Assembly (NCBI GenBank): GCA_036897625.1
Contig: JAYMTA010000144.1
Location: 1 to 37,457, forward strand
Source of the DNA: Pelargonium cotyledonis
Taxonomy: Eukaryota > Streptophyta > Magnoliopsida > Geraniales > Geraniaceae
Length of the DNA stretch: 37,457 nucleotides
Direction: 5' to 3'
Positions 27,183 through 37,457 of this stretch are shown in pieces; positions within the stretch are counted from its first letter, which is position 1; the number at the start of each line of letters is the position of its first letter. The notes below the pieces were generated by a model. That model was not told the DNA's origin, searched no databases, and worked only from the letters and a program-made list of their open reading frames with translations. Both the position numbers and the translations under genes were made by a program.

Positions 27183-30001
27183 GTTTTCTCGGTTACAAGT
27201 TACTATCAGACATTCGAAACGAGAATCTGATTTCTTAACTAAAAACTGTGCAGGCTATTGGAAATAATTTCTTTGAATAATGCCCAAGGATTTGAACTTT
27301 ACATTGACGATTTTGATCTATTTGTAATGTAATTTAGAAAATACAATTCAAATATGGATTTTGTTATGTTTTAGTCCTAATACGACTTGAATTAGCAATT
27401 ATTTTGGGTTTAATTTGGTGTTTTTTCTTGGTAAGGTGAATTTGGGCCTGGTCTGGTCCAAATTTCTAAAAGCTACTACTAATTGAGCTTTTGGGATTAC
27501 TCAATACAGGCCCATAAGTATCCCATCCAGGCCCATTCAATTAGAACCAACCCAGCCTAAATGCTTATGTTTAAAGTTTGAGTTGGCAACTTGGATTTTG
27601 GGTCATTTTTTTTCGGGTTTGGGTTGAACAAGTCTGATCCGAACCCGACAAACGAGAGATACAAGTTTGGTATGGTTGGTCCAACCCGACCCGAAAACAA
27701 TCATATTCATGTTATGTGACATGAAATCGTAAAAGTTTAAATCAAATTTCGAGTATTCACAAGTTCCGATCCAAACTAGTCAAATTGAGTTTTGAAAAAG
27801 TTTTTTGAGGGTCCGGTTAAACATGAACGATCCAAAACTGACCCGTAAAAAATACAAGTTTGCGTTGAAAACTAATCATGTCTATTTTATATGGCATGAA
27901 CCCGTAGAAAATTAAGTCGTATATCAATTTTTCAGATTGGACTCAAACTAACTACTCTATTCGAAGTAATAGATGTTGTATCGATTTTTATTTATATTTT
28001 ATTCAAACAAAATATTTGTGTTTATTGTTAGCACTCAACACCAAAAATGTCAAAAATAGATATGAACTTAACCCTAAATGTCAATTATTGTTCGAACCAA
28101 ATTGAGTTGACGGTGATTATGTTGACTCATGAGTCCAATGTACTTGCTAAAAATAGAAAGATTGCTCATAATTGTGCCTATTCCATTTCTTGAACTAGAC
28201 TAATTTCTAGGAAGAAAACTAAAATAATGAGTCTAGTTTCATTTCATCTATAAAGATAAGACACTCCTATTTTGTTATTTTTAGGTAGGAATTTTCTATT
28301 ATTTGTCCCCAAGTTAGGCAGGTCTCAATGACAAGGACTATTCAATTCTTTTTGTTCTACTTCCAATTATGATAGTAGGGTTGTTTTCATCTTGAAAAAA
28401 GTCTTTTGTATGGATCATTTTAATTTTCAAATATTTCTTGTAATTAGAGCTAACAAATAGATCAATGTGATAAATCTAAAAGTTTGATTTGGCTCGATTT
28501 TAGTCTGCAGCCCATCTTTGGCACACATCTATAGTATTGGGCTTGATTAAACGAAAAGGTGTTAAATTGAAAATACTTGTATTTATCTGCTCACCTTGTT
28601 GTCTCATTTTTCAACTTTACTCAATAATCAACATATGTCGGTGCATCTGAAAAGTGCATAGGCTTTAGACATTAAAAAGTATTATCAAGCTTTCATCTGT
28701 ATGTAACTCGTAAGTACGACCCGTTGCTGGTCTATTTACTAGTTGACCAAACGCATGTATATGGCAATTCTTATATATAGGTGTGCATCATGTAGAAACT
28801 TATATTCAATCGAATCACAATTCAACTCGATTACTAAACAAGTCGTGCTCACGGTCAGGTCGCGACACACGCTCACAAACTGGCAGTTCTTATTGATGTA
28901 ATTCGCTAATGAATCAGACATAAGTATCGTACGACTCTAACACCATGGACGCAAAATTACGAAAATGCCACTGGATCATGATGATCACATCAAAAACACA
29001 ACAAAGATCCAATGGTTGAGAATGCACCAAATTTGAGAGGGACCATTTGGCATCACTTTCATAGGGCTTCTGCAAGGATAGATTTTGGTAAATCTCTTTG
29101 AACAAAAAGGATATAGTTTTCCACTTTCTCCCAACCCAAAGCCCTAAAAAAGAGAGTGAGTCATGATGTACTTGGCAGCACCAGCAGTGTTGTCTACAAT
29201 GGGAATCTGAAGAAACAAAAGTAAAGCTCCTTTACAGCCCATCAATTTGCTTCATTAAACTCTAAATATTAGGGTTTCAAAATACTCAATGATTCATCAA
29301 CATCAAGCTCAAATTCAAGAAGATGGTACCTACCCATTGTTGTGTTTTGGGTGCCACTTTGTTTGTCAAAGATTAGGATTTGTTAAAAAGTGTTTTTTTT
29401 TTTTTTTGTTAAATGTTTTCATTTCGGTCTCCAATTATTTGTTTTTTCGATTTTATACCCATTGCGGTTTTGTTCTAATTTAGTTACCAAACTAAGCAAT
29501 TTTAGTTCAAATTGTTTGAGTCCTATCAAATTAAGTTAACGTGACAATTTGAAACACTAGTTATGGTCTTCACGAGCAATTATGTTAGCAAAACTTGACA
29601 GGAGCAAAAATCAAATTAGGTATCGAATCGGAACAAAATTATAGTTCATTTGCTCCCTCTTTGATATTTCAATTGTAAACCTTGCACTCCAACTTCATTT
29701 TACTTGCACGACAAGCCAAATAAAATCACAAAAATTCACTTCAAAAGGCAAATATTGCATACAACCAAAACAAATATATGCAAAGAGCCATTGTTCTTGG
29801 CACATTTCATTACATTACTTTCTACAAGAGTCGAATAACAATGAAAACCATTTTCATCAAAAACAAGCCCTACTCTTCCCCATTGCAAGAACACAATTGT
29901 TGCCTTCCAAACCCTTCTTTTCATTGATAAAAACACGAAACCAAAATGTCAAAAACACAAAACAAGTCGTCTTTGCCGCGCAGAATCTCTTTCCTTCAAG
30001 T
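27183..30001. other. intergenic and IAA26 3' flank
   Basis: No supported gene. At about 27630-27960 two degraded copies of a roughly 190-bp unit occur (ATACAAGTTTG..., then ATCATATTCATGTTATGTGACATGAA against ATCATGTCTATTTTATATGGCATGAA). 28100-28700 is plain AT-rich. About 29650-30001 is probably the 3' UTR and flank of the Aux/IAA gene. Confidence 0.5.
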
Positions 30002-32929
30002 CTATGCAGAGTCAAGTGTGATCTTGTGTTGCTTACTCCCTACTAGTAGATACAAAAACAACGTTTCAAGTTCAACACGTTAGGTCGTCAAGAAGTGAAA
30101 AATGATCAAAACCCGAGAATGTAACGAAGTAAAGAGAACTCACAAGTTAGTGCGGATAGTTCAGAGCTCTTCAACACGCGCAGCCTCTTAACCGTGGATA
30201 CAAACATGCTGTGAACAACACAACGTAACCAAGTTATTGATCCTTCTTAACACTAGCAACTTCTCATGTGAATAAAACCAGGAAAAAAATGTGTTTCCAG
30301 ATGGTACATAACCAAATAACCCAAGAAATCTATACTTCGGTTTTGGGAAAATGTGTTTCAAGATACTAGAAAGGAGGCAATAGCACACAGCATAACCAAA
30401 TCATTGATCCTTCTAGGCACTAGACACTGTACAAGTGGAAAAACCTCCCAAAACTCAGTTATGGTTTTGGCAAAATGTGGTTGAAGATATTGATTCTGGG
30501 TTTAGGCGTTTAGCTGATGGCATAAAGTGTCCTGAGATATTGGAGAGTGGACAATAGTACACAATGCAAGCAAATTATTGATCCCACATAGCACTAGCAT
30601 ATTCCCAAATGACAGAAACCCAAAAGAAAAAAAAAATTAGGTTTTGGTTTGGGCAAAAACGTGTTTCAATATACAGAAATGGAGACAACAGTACAGCTAC
30701 TCCATGTGAGGAATAAAGATCACTGCTAAATAACAAGACATAAACAAGTTATTGATCCTACAAAGTACAAGCCTATACCCATATAAAAGATAAATAGATA
30801 AAGAAAGAACCGGAGAACAAATATAGTAAGTAACATGGAACCAAGAAATGCCAATGCATCGAGTTTTGTATAAACTAAGCATAAACAGAGCACAAGCCTA
30901 TACCCATAAACTAACTACATTAGATTAAAACAAACGGAACAACTTGGTTTTGTATAAACATATATAGTAAGTAACATCGAACCAAGAGATGCCAATGCAT
31001 AGAGTTTCGTATAAACAATGCATAAACAATGTGACATGGAACTGTAACATGGTGTTTAGTTGTAGGCCCAAGCACCAAGTGTTGGATTAACAATAATGTT
31101 ATGATAGAATAATAGGAAATGCATCAGATCCACAGAGTGAAGATGCTTACTGCCACGGGACATCCCCGACGAGCATCCTGTCCCCTTCGTTATCCTCGTA
31201 AACAAGAGTATATTCCCCGCTTCCATCCAACACTCCCGTAATTGGTTTCTCTTCCTCTTGCTTGTTCTTGATTCCACCAGCAGAGGAATCTCTTTGAGCT
31301 AAAACAAACACAAGCAAGCAACAAACACACAGATCAATACATATTTTTATATTAACTCGTGTACTTGATATATCAGAAACATAAAAAGAGCCTGATAATG
31401 TTAACAGCATAATTAACAAGCTTGAGATGTGAAATTAACCTGCAAGAAGTCCTAGAAACAACTCGTCCACAGCAGTTGAGAGTTTTTCGTAGCTATCATA
31501 GGCTTTGAGGTCTACTTTTCTTCCGATTGGGACTCCATCCATGTTTATCTTTACAAACAATCCTTTCATGCAACTCTCAACTGGTTTTTCACAGTGAATC
31601 TTGCTTGGAACAACATTTTGTGACTCGGGAGCCGGTTTTGATGAACTCGTGCTCGCAATATTCTTCCTGAAGGATCGAATCGGAGGCCAACCCACCACTG
31701 GAGCTGGTGCAGTTCTGTTCAAGAGACACAAACAAGATCAATAACCAAATACAAAAACAAACATAAATCATACAAAAATGTCACCAAACATGAAACCAAC
31801 ACTAATTTGACACAAACTGCAGAAACATACATGAATCCTTGAAAAATAGTAACCAAAAATGAAACTTAATCACTAAAATAGGCTCCATGAGCACTAAGTA
31901 AATACAATTTATAACATGTTCAAGATTAATTACAAATAAATTCAGCTAAGTGAGCTAAATTTGAAACTATAAATTTATAGTTACATAGGCCCATGAGCAT
32001 TAACTTGACACAAATTATTGCATATTCAAGATTAGTAATAAATGGATTTTTTTTTTTTAAGTAAAAAAATGGTCCTCTTCATGCCACCATATGTCCAATA
32101 ATTTCTAGAGAAAAATATTATATGTGTTGCACTAAAATAGCATGTAATAAATGAAACAAAGAGATAAGATCTATGTTATTAAATACAAGGTGACACTAGA
32201 AGATACAAAGAACAAAAAGAGGACTAAGAGCTAATATTGGAAACAACAAGAGACTACAAGAACAAAATCACAAAACAAAATCTGGGTAACAGAGAAGAGT
32301 TCATAACTTGGAATCAAAAGTACAAAAAATACAGTTCCTTTGACACCAAAATGAAAAGATTGTGTAAAAGATGGAGAGGTCAGTAGACCCATTTTGATGA
32401 TATGTCGTATGGGTTTTAGAAAAATGACAGGGAAATGAGACAATCATGCATGGACCACAGACACAGCATCCAAAAATGTGACCTTGTGAGTGAATATCCT
32501 CTGTCCAAAGAGAAACAACAAGAGCAAAATAAAATGGTTTTATAGAAAGAAAAAAAAAGGGTGTTATTTGTGAAGGTACCTTTTCTGAGAGGTGTTGGGC
32601 ACAGCTGTGTTGGCAGGAGGTGGTGAAAATGGTTTCCTTTCTGCAGCAACAGTCTCTGCAACTTTAGTACAGCAGGTCTTTGCCTGTGATAATGACAATG
32701 ATTCCACTTTTGCCATTGATGGAAATGGAAGAAAAGAAGCTTTTTTTGAAGCTCCCTGGTAGCCAAGAGAGAGCATGGACCAATCTTCACCACCAGGAGG
32801 TCCAAGCCTGAGCTCAAGCTTCTTCTCCTCTGAAGATCCATGGAAGTCCCTCTTCAAACCAACCCAGTCTCTGTCTCTGGGAATCAAATCCAGCAGCTGA
32901 GGAAAAGCCTCTCCATTTCCTGAACCCAT
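30002..32929 (-). CDS. IAA26: Aux/IAA transcriptional repressor, IAA26/IAA18 type, 5 exons
   Basis: Minus-strand exons are 32929-32580, 31714-31440, 31298-31151, 30208-30144 and 30042-30002, giving 292 aa. The ATG at 32929 starts [20 protein letters not shown], as in this clade. Domain I has the EAR repressor motif [10 protein letters not shown] (38-47), which recruits TOPLESS-type corepressors. The [20 protein letters not shown] block holds the degron GWPP (125-128), recognised by TIR1/AFB with auxin. The PB1 domain has the invariant lysine in [17 protein letters not shown] (K172), and the acidic half is [21 protein letters not shown] (237-257), followed by [17 protein letters not shown]. 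The C-terminus is [12 protein letters not shown]. The first and last exon joins are split codons that fit the conserved text. In the nucleus it represses auxin response factors until auxin triggers its breakdown. The degron has I where V is usual (GWPPIR). The last two exons are tiny (65 and 41 nt) and easy to miss. Confidence 0.94.
30209..31150 (-). repeat. degenerate repeat array in IAA26 intron 3
   Basis: Four copies of a 167-175 bp unit carry the landmark AACCAAGTTATTGATCCTTC (plus strand; about 30227, 30394, 30567 and 30743), each preceded by GTGTTTCAAGATA-like text. They are followed by two copies of a 139-bp unit with the landmark GTAAGTAACATGGAACCAAG (about 30826 and 30965) and CCAATGCATCGAGTTT. 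Together they fill nearly the whole 942-bp intron, so the intron has grown by local duplication. Confidence 0.8.
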
Positions 32930-33325
32930 AATCTCCAAGACCCAGATGCAAAAATCACTCCTTTTTCACACTGATGAGCAAAAAACCAGAAAGTTGTTGA
33001 TTAAAACCAGAAAAACAAAACCAAAACAGAACCTGGGATTGATTCATGGGAAACACATGTACCTTAAATGAAGCTAACAAACCAACAAGACCCACATAGT
33101 ATACACAAAAACCCAACAAATGCAACACTTGAAAGATGAAACCCACAAGAACAATATCAGATTATGAGGAGTGGAGCTTTTTTCTGGGTAGTTCTTGTGT
33201 TGCTGAGGTTTTGAATGTGGAATTGAAGAAAAGAGGTGAAGAAGAGAGAAGAGAGCAAGAGCAAGACACACGCAACCACAAAGCGTGTTTTTGTTAAGTT
33301 CTGTTGTAAAAATGTGTGTTTTGGA

Positions 33326-33331
33326 GAGACA
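33326..33331 (-). promoter_or_regulatory. candidate auxin response element TGTCTC upstream of IAA26
   Basis: GAGACA on the plus strand reads TGTCTC on the gene's strand, the canonical ARF-binding AuxRE, about 400 bases before the ATG. Aux/IAA genes are commonly auxin-induced through such sites. A single 6-mer match is weak evidence on its own. A TA-rich TATAAAAA-like stretch on the same strand at about 33460 could be the TATA box. Confidence 0.35.
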
Positions 33332-33543
33332 AGAGAGAGCTAAATAAACGTTCAAAGGTTGGTTGGTTAGTGCAAGAAGCAAAGTGGTACTGTGGCTGCT
33401 GACCTCACCAGCACATATTTACAGCATACTCTCTCTCTCTATCTCTCCTCTCTATTTTTTTTATAAAAAAATTAAAATTTACAATTTTAATTAACAATGT
33501 TTTAAAAATGAATAAAATGTGTATTAGTTAACTGATATAACTT

Positions 33544-33696
33544 TATATCAGTTGCAACTTAATCAAACCAACGAGGTGATGACACCTCATCAAATTTCAT
33601 TTATATTTACTCAAGTGAATTTGTGGAAGCGGAGTGACCCGTCTGGATCCATAATTTTAAATGAGGTGTCATCATCTTATTAGTGCAACTGATATA
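33544..33696. mobile_element. unclassified MITE, copy 2 (TATATCAGTT family), in the IAA26 promoter region
   Basis: Shares with 6507-6656 the arms TATATCAGTTGCAA...GGTGATGACACCTCAT and ATGAGGTGTCATCA...CAACTGATATA and the centre CTCAAGTGAATTTGTGG and GTCTGGATCCATAATTTT. The left flank (33525-33540) ends in TTAGTTAACTGATATAA, which looks like the right terminus of another copy, so a nested or tandem insertion is likely. It lies 615 bp upstream of the IAA26 ATG. Confidence 0.75.
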
Positions 33697-34524
33697 AAAT
33701 TATATCAATCAAGTAATGCTCATATTACTCTATACAAATTTAGACTGAATTATGAATTTGAATAGTACTTTACACTATTTTGAATTTACATAATTTGTGT
33801 GCAATTTTATTAATTATATTGTATATGAGTGTTTATTGATGATCCTTTGTGCTCAATAATGGCACACATCAAAGTCTCTTTAAAATGAATTCGGCCCATT
33901 TTTAAGTTTGTTCAGACAAATTTGTAAGATTGCAATTGAAACTCACATATTTGTGAGTTTTCTGAATCAAATTATCAAGTTACATGTCACTTTAAATTCA
34001 GGTCTCTTTCAGAATCGTATCATGAAGAATCTAAGAACTCAAACAAACTCGTTGCTCTAATTTCAAGTCATATGTTCTTCAAATTTGGGTCAGGAGAACT
34101 TACAAAATTCTTGCAAACAAACTTATATAGTAATATGAAAAAACTGACTCGCAGCTTGAACAAACACTTGGCTCTTTCATGTGAACGTATGTTGAAAAAA
34201 GAGAGAGTTGGATTGGACTAACTTGTAAATCTGTATGAGACTCGACCCACAAATGAAACTCAAACAAACTACTACCTCTCTTTTCGGTTGGTCATTTCCA
34301 ACATTAACTCGAAAAAAAACCACCAGAAAGTGAAATTGTGCGGGGAATCAAACCACGATCCAGCTTAAAATCAATAAGGTCGTATCTATTAATTTTGAAT
34401 AAGATTTGAACGATATTTTTAACCAAGATATAAATAAAATCGAGTTTGATCAGATAAATTCATACAATAATAAAAATTATTTGATACAAATTTAATTTGA
34501 GTATTTGACCACAAAAAAAGGAAA

Positions 34525-34557
<33 letters not shown>

Positions 34558-34960
34558 AAGAGGATTTGCATGATCCATATTTGCAGTGAGTGTGTGTAAT
34601 AAAAACATGCAGATCCCATGATCTTGTCTCCTTCCTCTTGCCGTCCACATTTCCCCATACGGCTCAGGATCACTGTAACTATACTGTGGCCTGAACAATC
34701 TCTAATCTCAGCCGTTGGATTTTCTCATTTTAATCGAGATATGGGCCCAAGACACGTAATCTAGCACAAGGCTCAAGATAGAGCTCTGATCCTACTCGCT
34801 CAAAGGAGACCGTCTTTTGCTGCTTTCAACCATCAGATCATAACCCAATTCCGTACGTGGAATATGATTAATAATATTTTTTTTTCATTGGCTAACTAAA
34901 AAAATAAATTACTAGGAAGAGGTTCCATTGGGAAAAAATTACTAGGAAGAGGTATATTAC
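33697..34960. other. intergenic, AT-rich
   Basis: No gene found. Apart from the GA microsatellite, the 18-bp phrase AAATTACTAGGAAGAGGT occurs twice (34906-34923 and 34936-34953), a 30-bp-period duplication at the border of the GC-rich retroposon-like segment. Confidence 0.55.
34533..34558. repeat. (GA)n microsatellite
   Basis: About 12 uninterrupted AG dinucleotides follow a poly-A stretch. The short open frames read across it on the minus strand (Ser-Leu repeats) are artefacts of the repeat. Confidence 0.95.
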
Positions 34961-35452
34961 ATCCGGGAGGATGCCCGGCCGATTGACGGGACTAGATGGG
35001 ATGGGAGTTAGAATGGTCGGCCGGTAGATACGGGTCGGGATGGCTGACCCGTTGATGGGAGGGGGCTTCTAGATGGGCCGGCAAAGGGCAGTGAAGATCG
35101 GGCCCGTGTGGGCTAGAGTTAATGGAGAGGTTACGTGGCTTTTGAGGGGTAGGATCAGGTTTTGTGGTCATGTGTAGTAGGTGGTCTGGTCCATTTTCGA
35201 GAAAAGTCCAACTAGTTCGACATTTGTTGGACCGATTGAGGGGAAGTAGGCATGCCTCAGGCTCTTGATTTGGTTTTAGGTACCTCGTACACAATATGGG
35301 GAATTACCTTGGTCGATTGACATCTACTTTAAGGTTATTCTATTTTGGTAGTTTAAATTCTACTTTGTATTTTCTTTTAGTTTGATTGTTTTGTATTTTG
35401 TTTTATTTTTCAATAAAGGTCAATTTTTCAGTTAAAAAAGAAAAAAAAAAGA
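34955..35452 (+). mobile_element. retroposon-like segment, possibly a LINE 3' end
   Basis: A GC-rich block (34970-35290) in AT-rich DNA grades into a T-rich tail with CAATAAAGG (35411-35419) and ends in an A-rich run (35436-35452). This is the layout of a retroposed RNA 3' end in plus orientation. No open frame of a known retroelement protein is visible and no clear target-site duplication was found. An unspliced host transcript fragment or another element type remains possible. Confidence 0.4.
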
Positions 35453-37457
35453 AATTATTATGTATTTGACATCATTAACCTCATTTTTTTAGCTATAGAA
35501 CCTAAAAATGAAATTGTTGAAAAATAGTAACTCAACAATTTTAAAATTTACTAAATTGTTAAGGATAAGTTAAATAAATAAGAGATGAAATTTATATGTT
35601 TATAACCGTGTCGATATGTATGTTTTTTTATTTAAAATAAATCATATATGTTGTTCATTTAAATTTATTTTTAAATGCTTTGATTGTTTTATTTTATTTT
35701 TCTTTACAAAATGTCTAAGTCATTTTGACCAACACACGTGTGATGGTGATTTTGACACCAACACACGTGTGATGGTGAAAAATAGATAGGGCGTATATTT
35801 ATATATTCCCACAAATATCAAACAACTATGATAAACTTTCTTCTCTCTATAGAATTTTTCTACTACAAGAGTTTAGAATAATTAGGCATTGAAAGTGATA
35901 TTTTTGTGTTTTTTAGTTGTGTTTGCGTGGTATTTATTTGTGGAGTAAAATAGGACTCATGTTACCATTTATTGGAACACAATATTTTACTTTTGTTTTG
36001 TTTGGTAAAGAGCATATTGACTTTTTAGGTCATAGCATTTGAATTCATTTGTATAAATGGTAGGTAGGTTGAAACCATACATAATATATTATACGGAGTA
36101 AATGATAATTCATATTAACTTTATTATTATTTTATTTTTATAAAACAACTAACATTTTTTTAATTAGTTGATAAGCTATACAATAAATAATAATTTTCTC
36201 ATTTAAACTCAAATAATATACCTCATACTGTTAACAAGAAAATTCAAACCCAACGTAAAAAAAAATATAAAGTACTTAAATCATTTAACCTAAACTATTT
36301 TGTTAAGTAACTTTATTTTTAAATACTGGGACAAAAACACAATTACAGTTGATTTTCATAAAAGTGAAAATGTCATTTCACAACAAATTTCAAGTGGTAA
36401 TTCAAAAATAAATGAATAATTATGGTGGCACATAGTGATTGTGGGGACAGATTGGACAGTGAGTGACAATCACTTAACCAACCAGTTGATAGGCGTAGCC
36501 GCTGGAAGATCTTTGTTATCGCTGTGTTTCTATTCGGTTCGAATGATGATTAGTTTTACTTCGATAATTTGGAGGCAAGAGTTTAGGATTAGTTTAAGTG
36601 TGGTAACTTGGTAGGGAGAGTTTTGCCGTTCCGAAGATTAGTCTTCTTTCGAAATATGTAAAGTTAATATACTATCAGATTTTAAGGAGTTTTAGTTTAA
36701 GATTTTGATGAATAGTTTCAAAAAAAAATTTGTAATAGTCATAAAAAAATTATATTTATCACAATTTCATCTTGAAATAAACAAATTGTCACCAACAAAA
36801 ACAATAGCTGAAACAGTGTAGATAAATAAGGTTAATGTTGTGTACTTAGTTGTGACAATATACATATTAAGTGAATCAAAGATTTTGGAACAGCATTACA
36901 GGAAAACATCAAATCAGGATCAGATGGTAGAGAGGCACTGTTTTGGTATGGTATGCTTGATGGACGGTTCATGATTTACAATGATGGCAATATCAAGTTT
37001 CTGATCAAACGGCTATAAAGTGAAGTTGTTGTTGTCATGTCAAGGAAGCAAGCTGGAGGAGCAATGATGGGTTTTGGCTCCCTTTCATTTGCTATTCTTG
37101 TTGGATGTGGAACTTTGGAGCACCCATATTGGACTCCTTAAGGGTTGTGTTTGTTTATTTATTCCAAGACAAAAAAAATCCATAAACTTAGAGATGTCAA
37201 TTTTGAGTTTCGGGTTGAATTCGATCGGTTGTGTTGATAAGCAGATTGTTAGTTATCTAAAAATTTGATAGTTTTTGCATGTGATGTACTTGTGAACGAT
37301 GTGCATGGTGCGGACAAATACAATTTTTGTTCCTTTGAAGAAAACTATGATAATGTTTTTACAAAGATGTTGTACATATTAACCATTATGTCATTTCTAA
37401 AAAGTCCAACAACCAATTAACCATTACGTAAAGTCATTATTTTCTCAACTAACATTT
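35453..37457. other. intergenic, AT-rich, to the window end
   Basis: No supported gene. An open stretch at about 36886-37017 (ALQENIKSGSDGREALFWYG...) is only about 44 codons long and unrecognised. It may be a gene relic but is not called. A decayed relative of the 25.2-kb dispersed repeat lies at about 36220-36300. Confidence 0.5.
35723..35777. repeat. tandem duplication carrying two G-box palindromes
   Basis: ACCAACACACGTGTGATGG occurs twice, 30 bases apart (about 35729 and 35759), inside a repeated unit ending GTGATTTTGAC. Each copy has the perfect 10-bp palindrome CACACGTGTG with the CACGTG core. The copies look identical, so the duplication is recent. No gene start is visible nearby within the window. 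Confidence 0.85.

Noticed and set aside
29144-29206. Possible terminal exon on the minus strand (IPIVDNTAGAAKYIMTHSLF) after a good pyrimidine-AG site
   Set aside because: Twenty residues is too little to trust, no upstream exon was found, and no family was recognised.
34460-34698. Minus-strand open frames with Ser-Leu repeats
   Set aside because: They are translations of the GA microsatellite.
34992-35294. 100-codon minus-strand open frame in the GC-rich block
   Set aside because: Antisense to the poly(A)-tailed orientation of the retroposon-like segment, with low-complexity Pro/His/Ser content and no known domain.
36886-37017. Open stretch ALQENIKSGSDGREALFWYG... near the right edge
   Set aside because: About 44 codons, no recognised family, no splice context; possibly a relic but unsupported.

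Overview
This is a stretch of nuclear DNA from a flowering plant, most likely a eudicot. It is AT-rich, its genes are split by GT..AG introns, and all four intact genes belong to land-plant families. No bacterial operon signals, rRNA or tRNA genes, or CRISPR arrays were found. All exon borders were read by eye from splice signals, reading phase and remembered family sequence; none was checked by computation.

Layout. (1) 1104-3973, minus strand: a three-exon IQ67-domain (IQD) calmodulin-binding scaffold gene. Its long leader reaches a candidate TATA box near 5315. Its introns and leader are packed with the motif ACAGAGC, a 41-bp minisatellite, two perfect hairpins and two Stowaway-like MITEs. 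(2) 5.4-12.2 kb: a repeat-rich intergenic zone. It holds a Mutator-type MITE, a second MITE family, a broken DUF295 (F-box/KIB-type) gene flanked by 170-bp direct repeats, a 5'-truncated LINE with an RNase H domain and a 13-bp target-site duplication, and another inverted-repeat element with a perfect 11-bp duplication. (3) 12279-16828, plus strand: an 11-exon canonical nuclear poly(A) polymerase gene with a G-rich, uORF-bearing leader. (4) 17.9-18.35 kb: a three-copy tandem repeat, then 18851-22854, plus strand: a complete nine-exon membrane-anchored hexokinase of the HXK1 type. (5) 22.9-30.0 kb: mostly AT-rich intergenic DNA with old repeats and one short unexplained ORF. (6) 30002-32929, minus strand: a complete five-exon Aux/IAA repressor gene of the IAA26/IAA18 type, with a repeat array in its third intron. 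(7) 33.4-37.46 kb: intergenic DNA with a second copy of the 6.5-kb MITE, a GA microsatellite, a retroposon-like GC-rich segment and a tandem G-box repeat.

The four intact genes are unrelated housekeeping, signalling and regulatory genes (calcium/calmodulin scaffold, mRNA 3'-end formation, sugar phosphorylation and sensing, auxin response). Nothing suggests a gene cluster or a common pathway. I did not find a convincing new biological system. The most unusual structure is the dense recurrence of TTGCTCTGTTT (sense strand) through the non-coding parts of the IQD gene, including a 17-bp perfect hairpin made of that motif.
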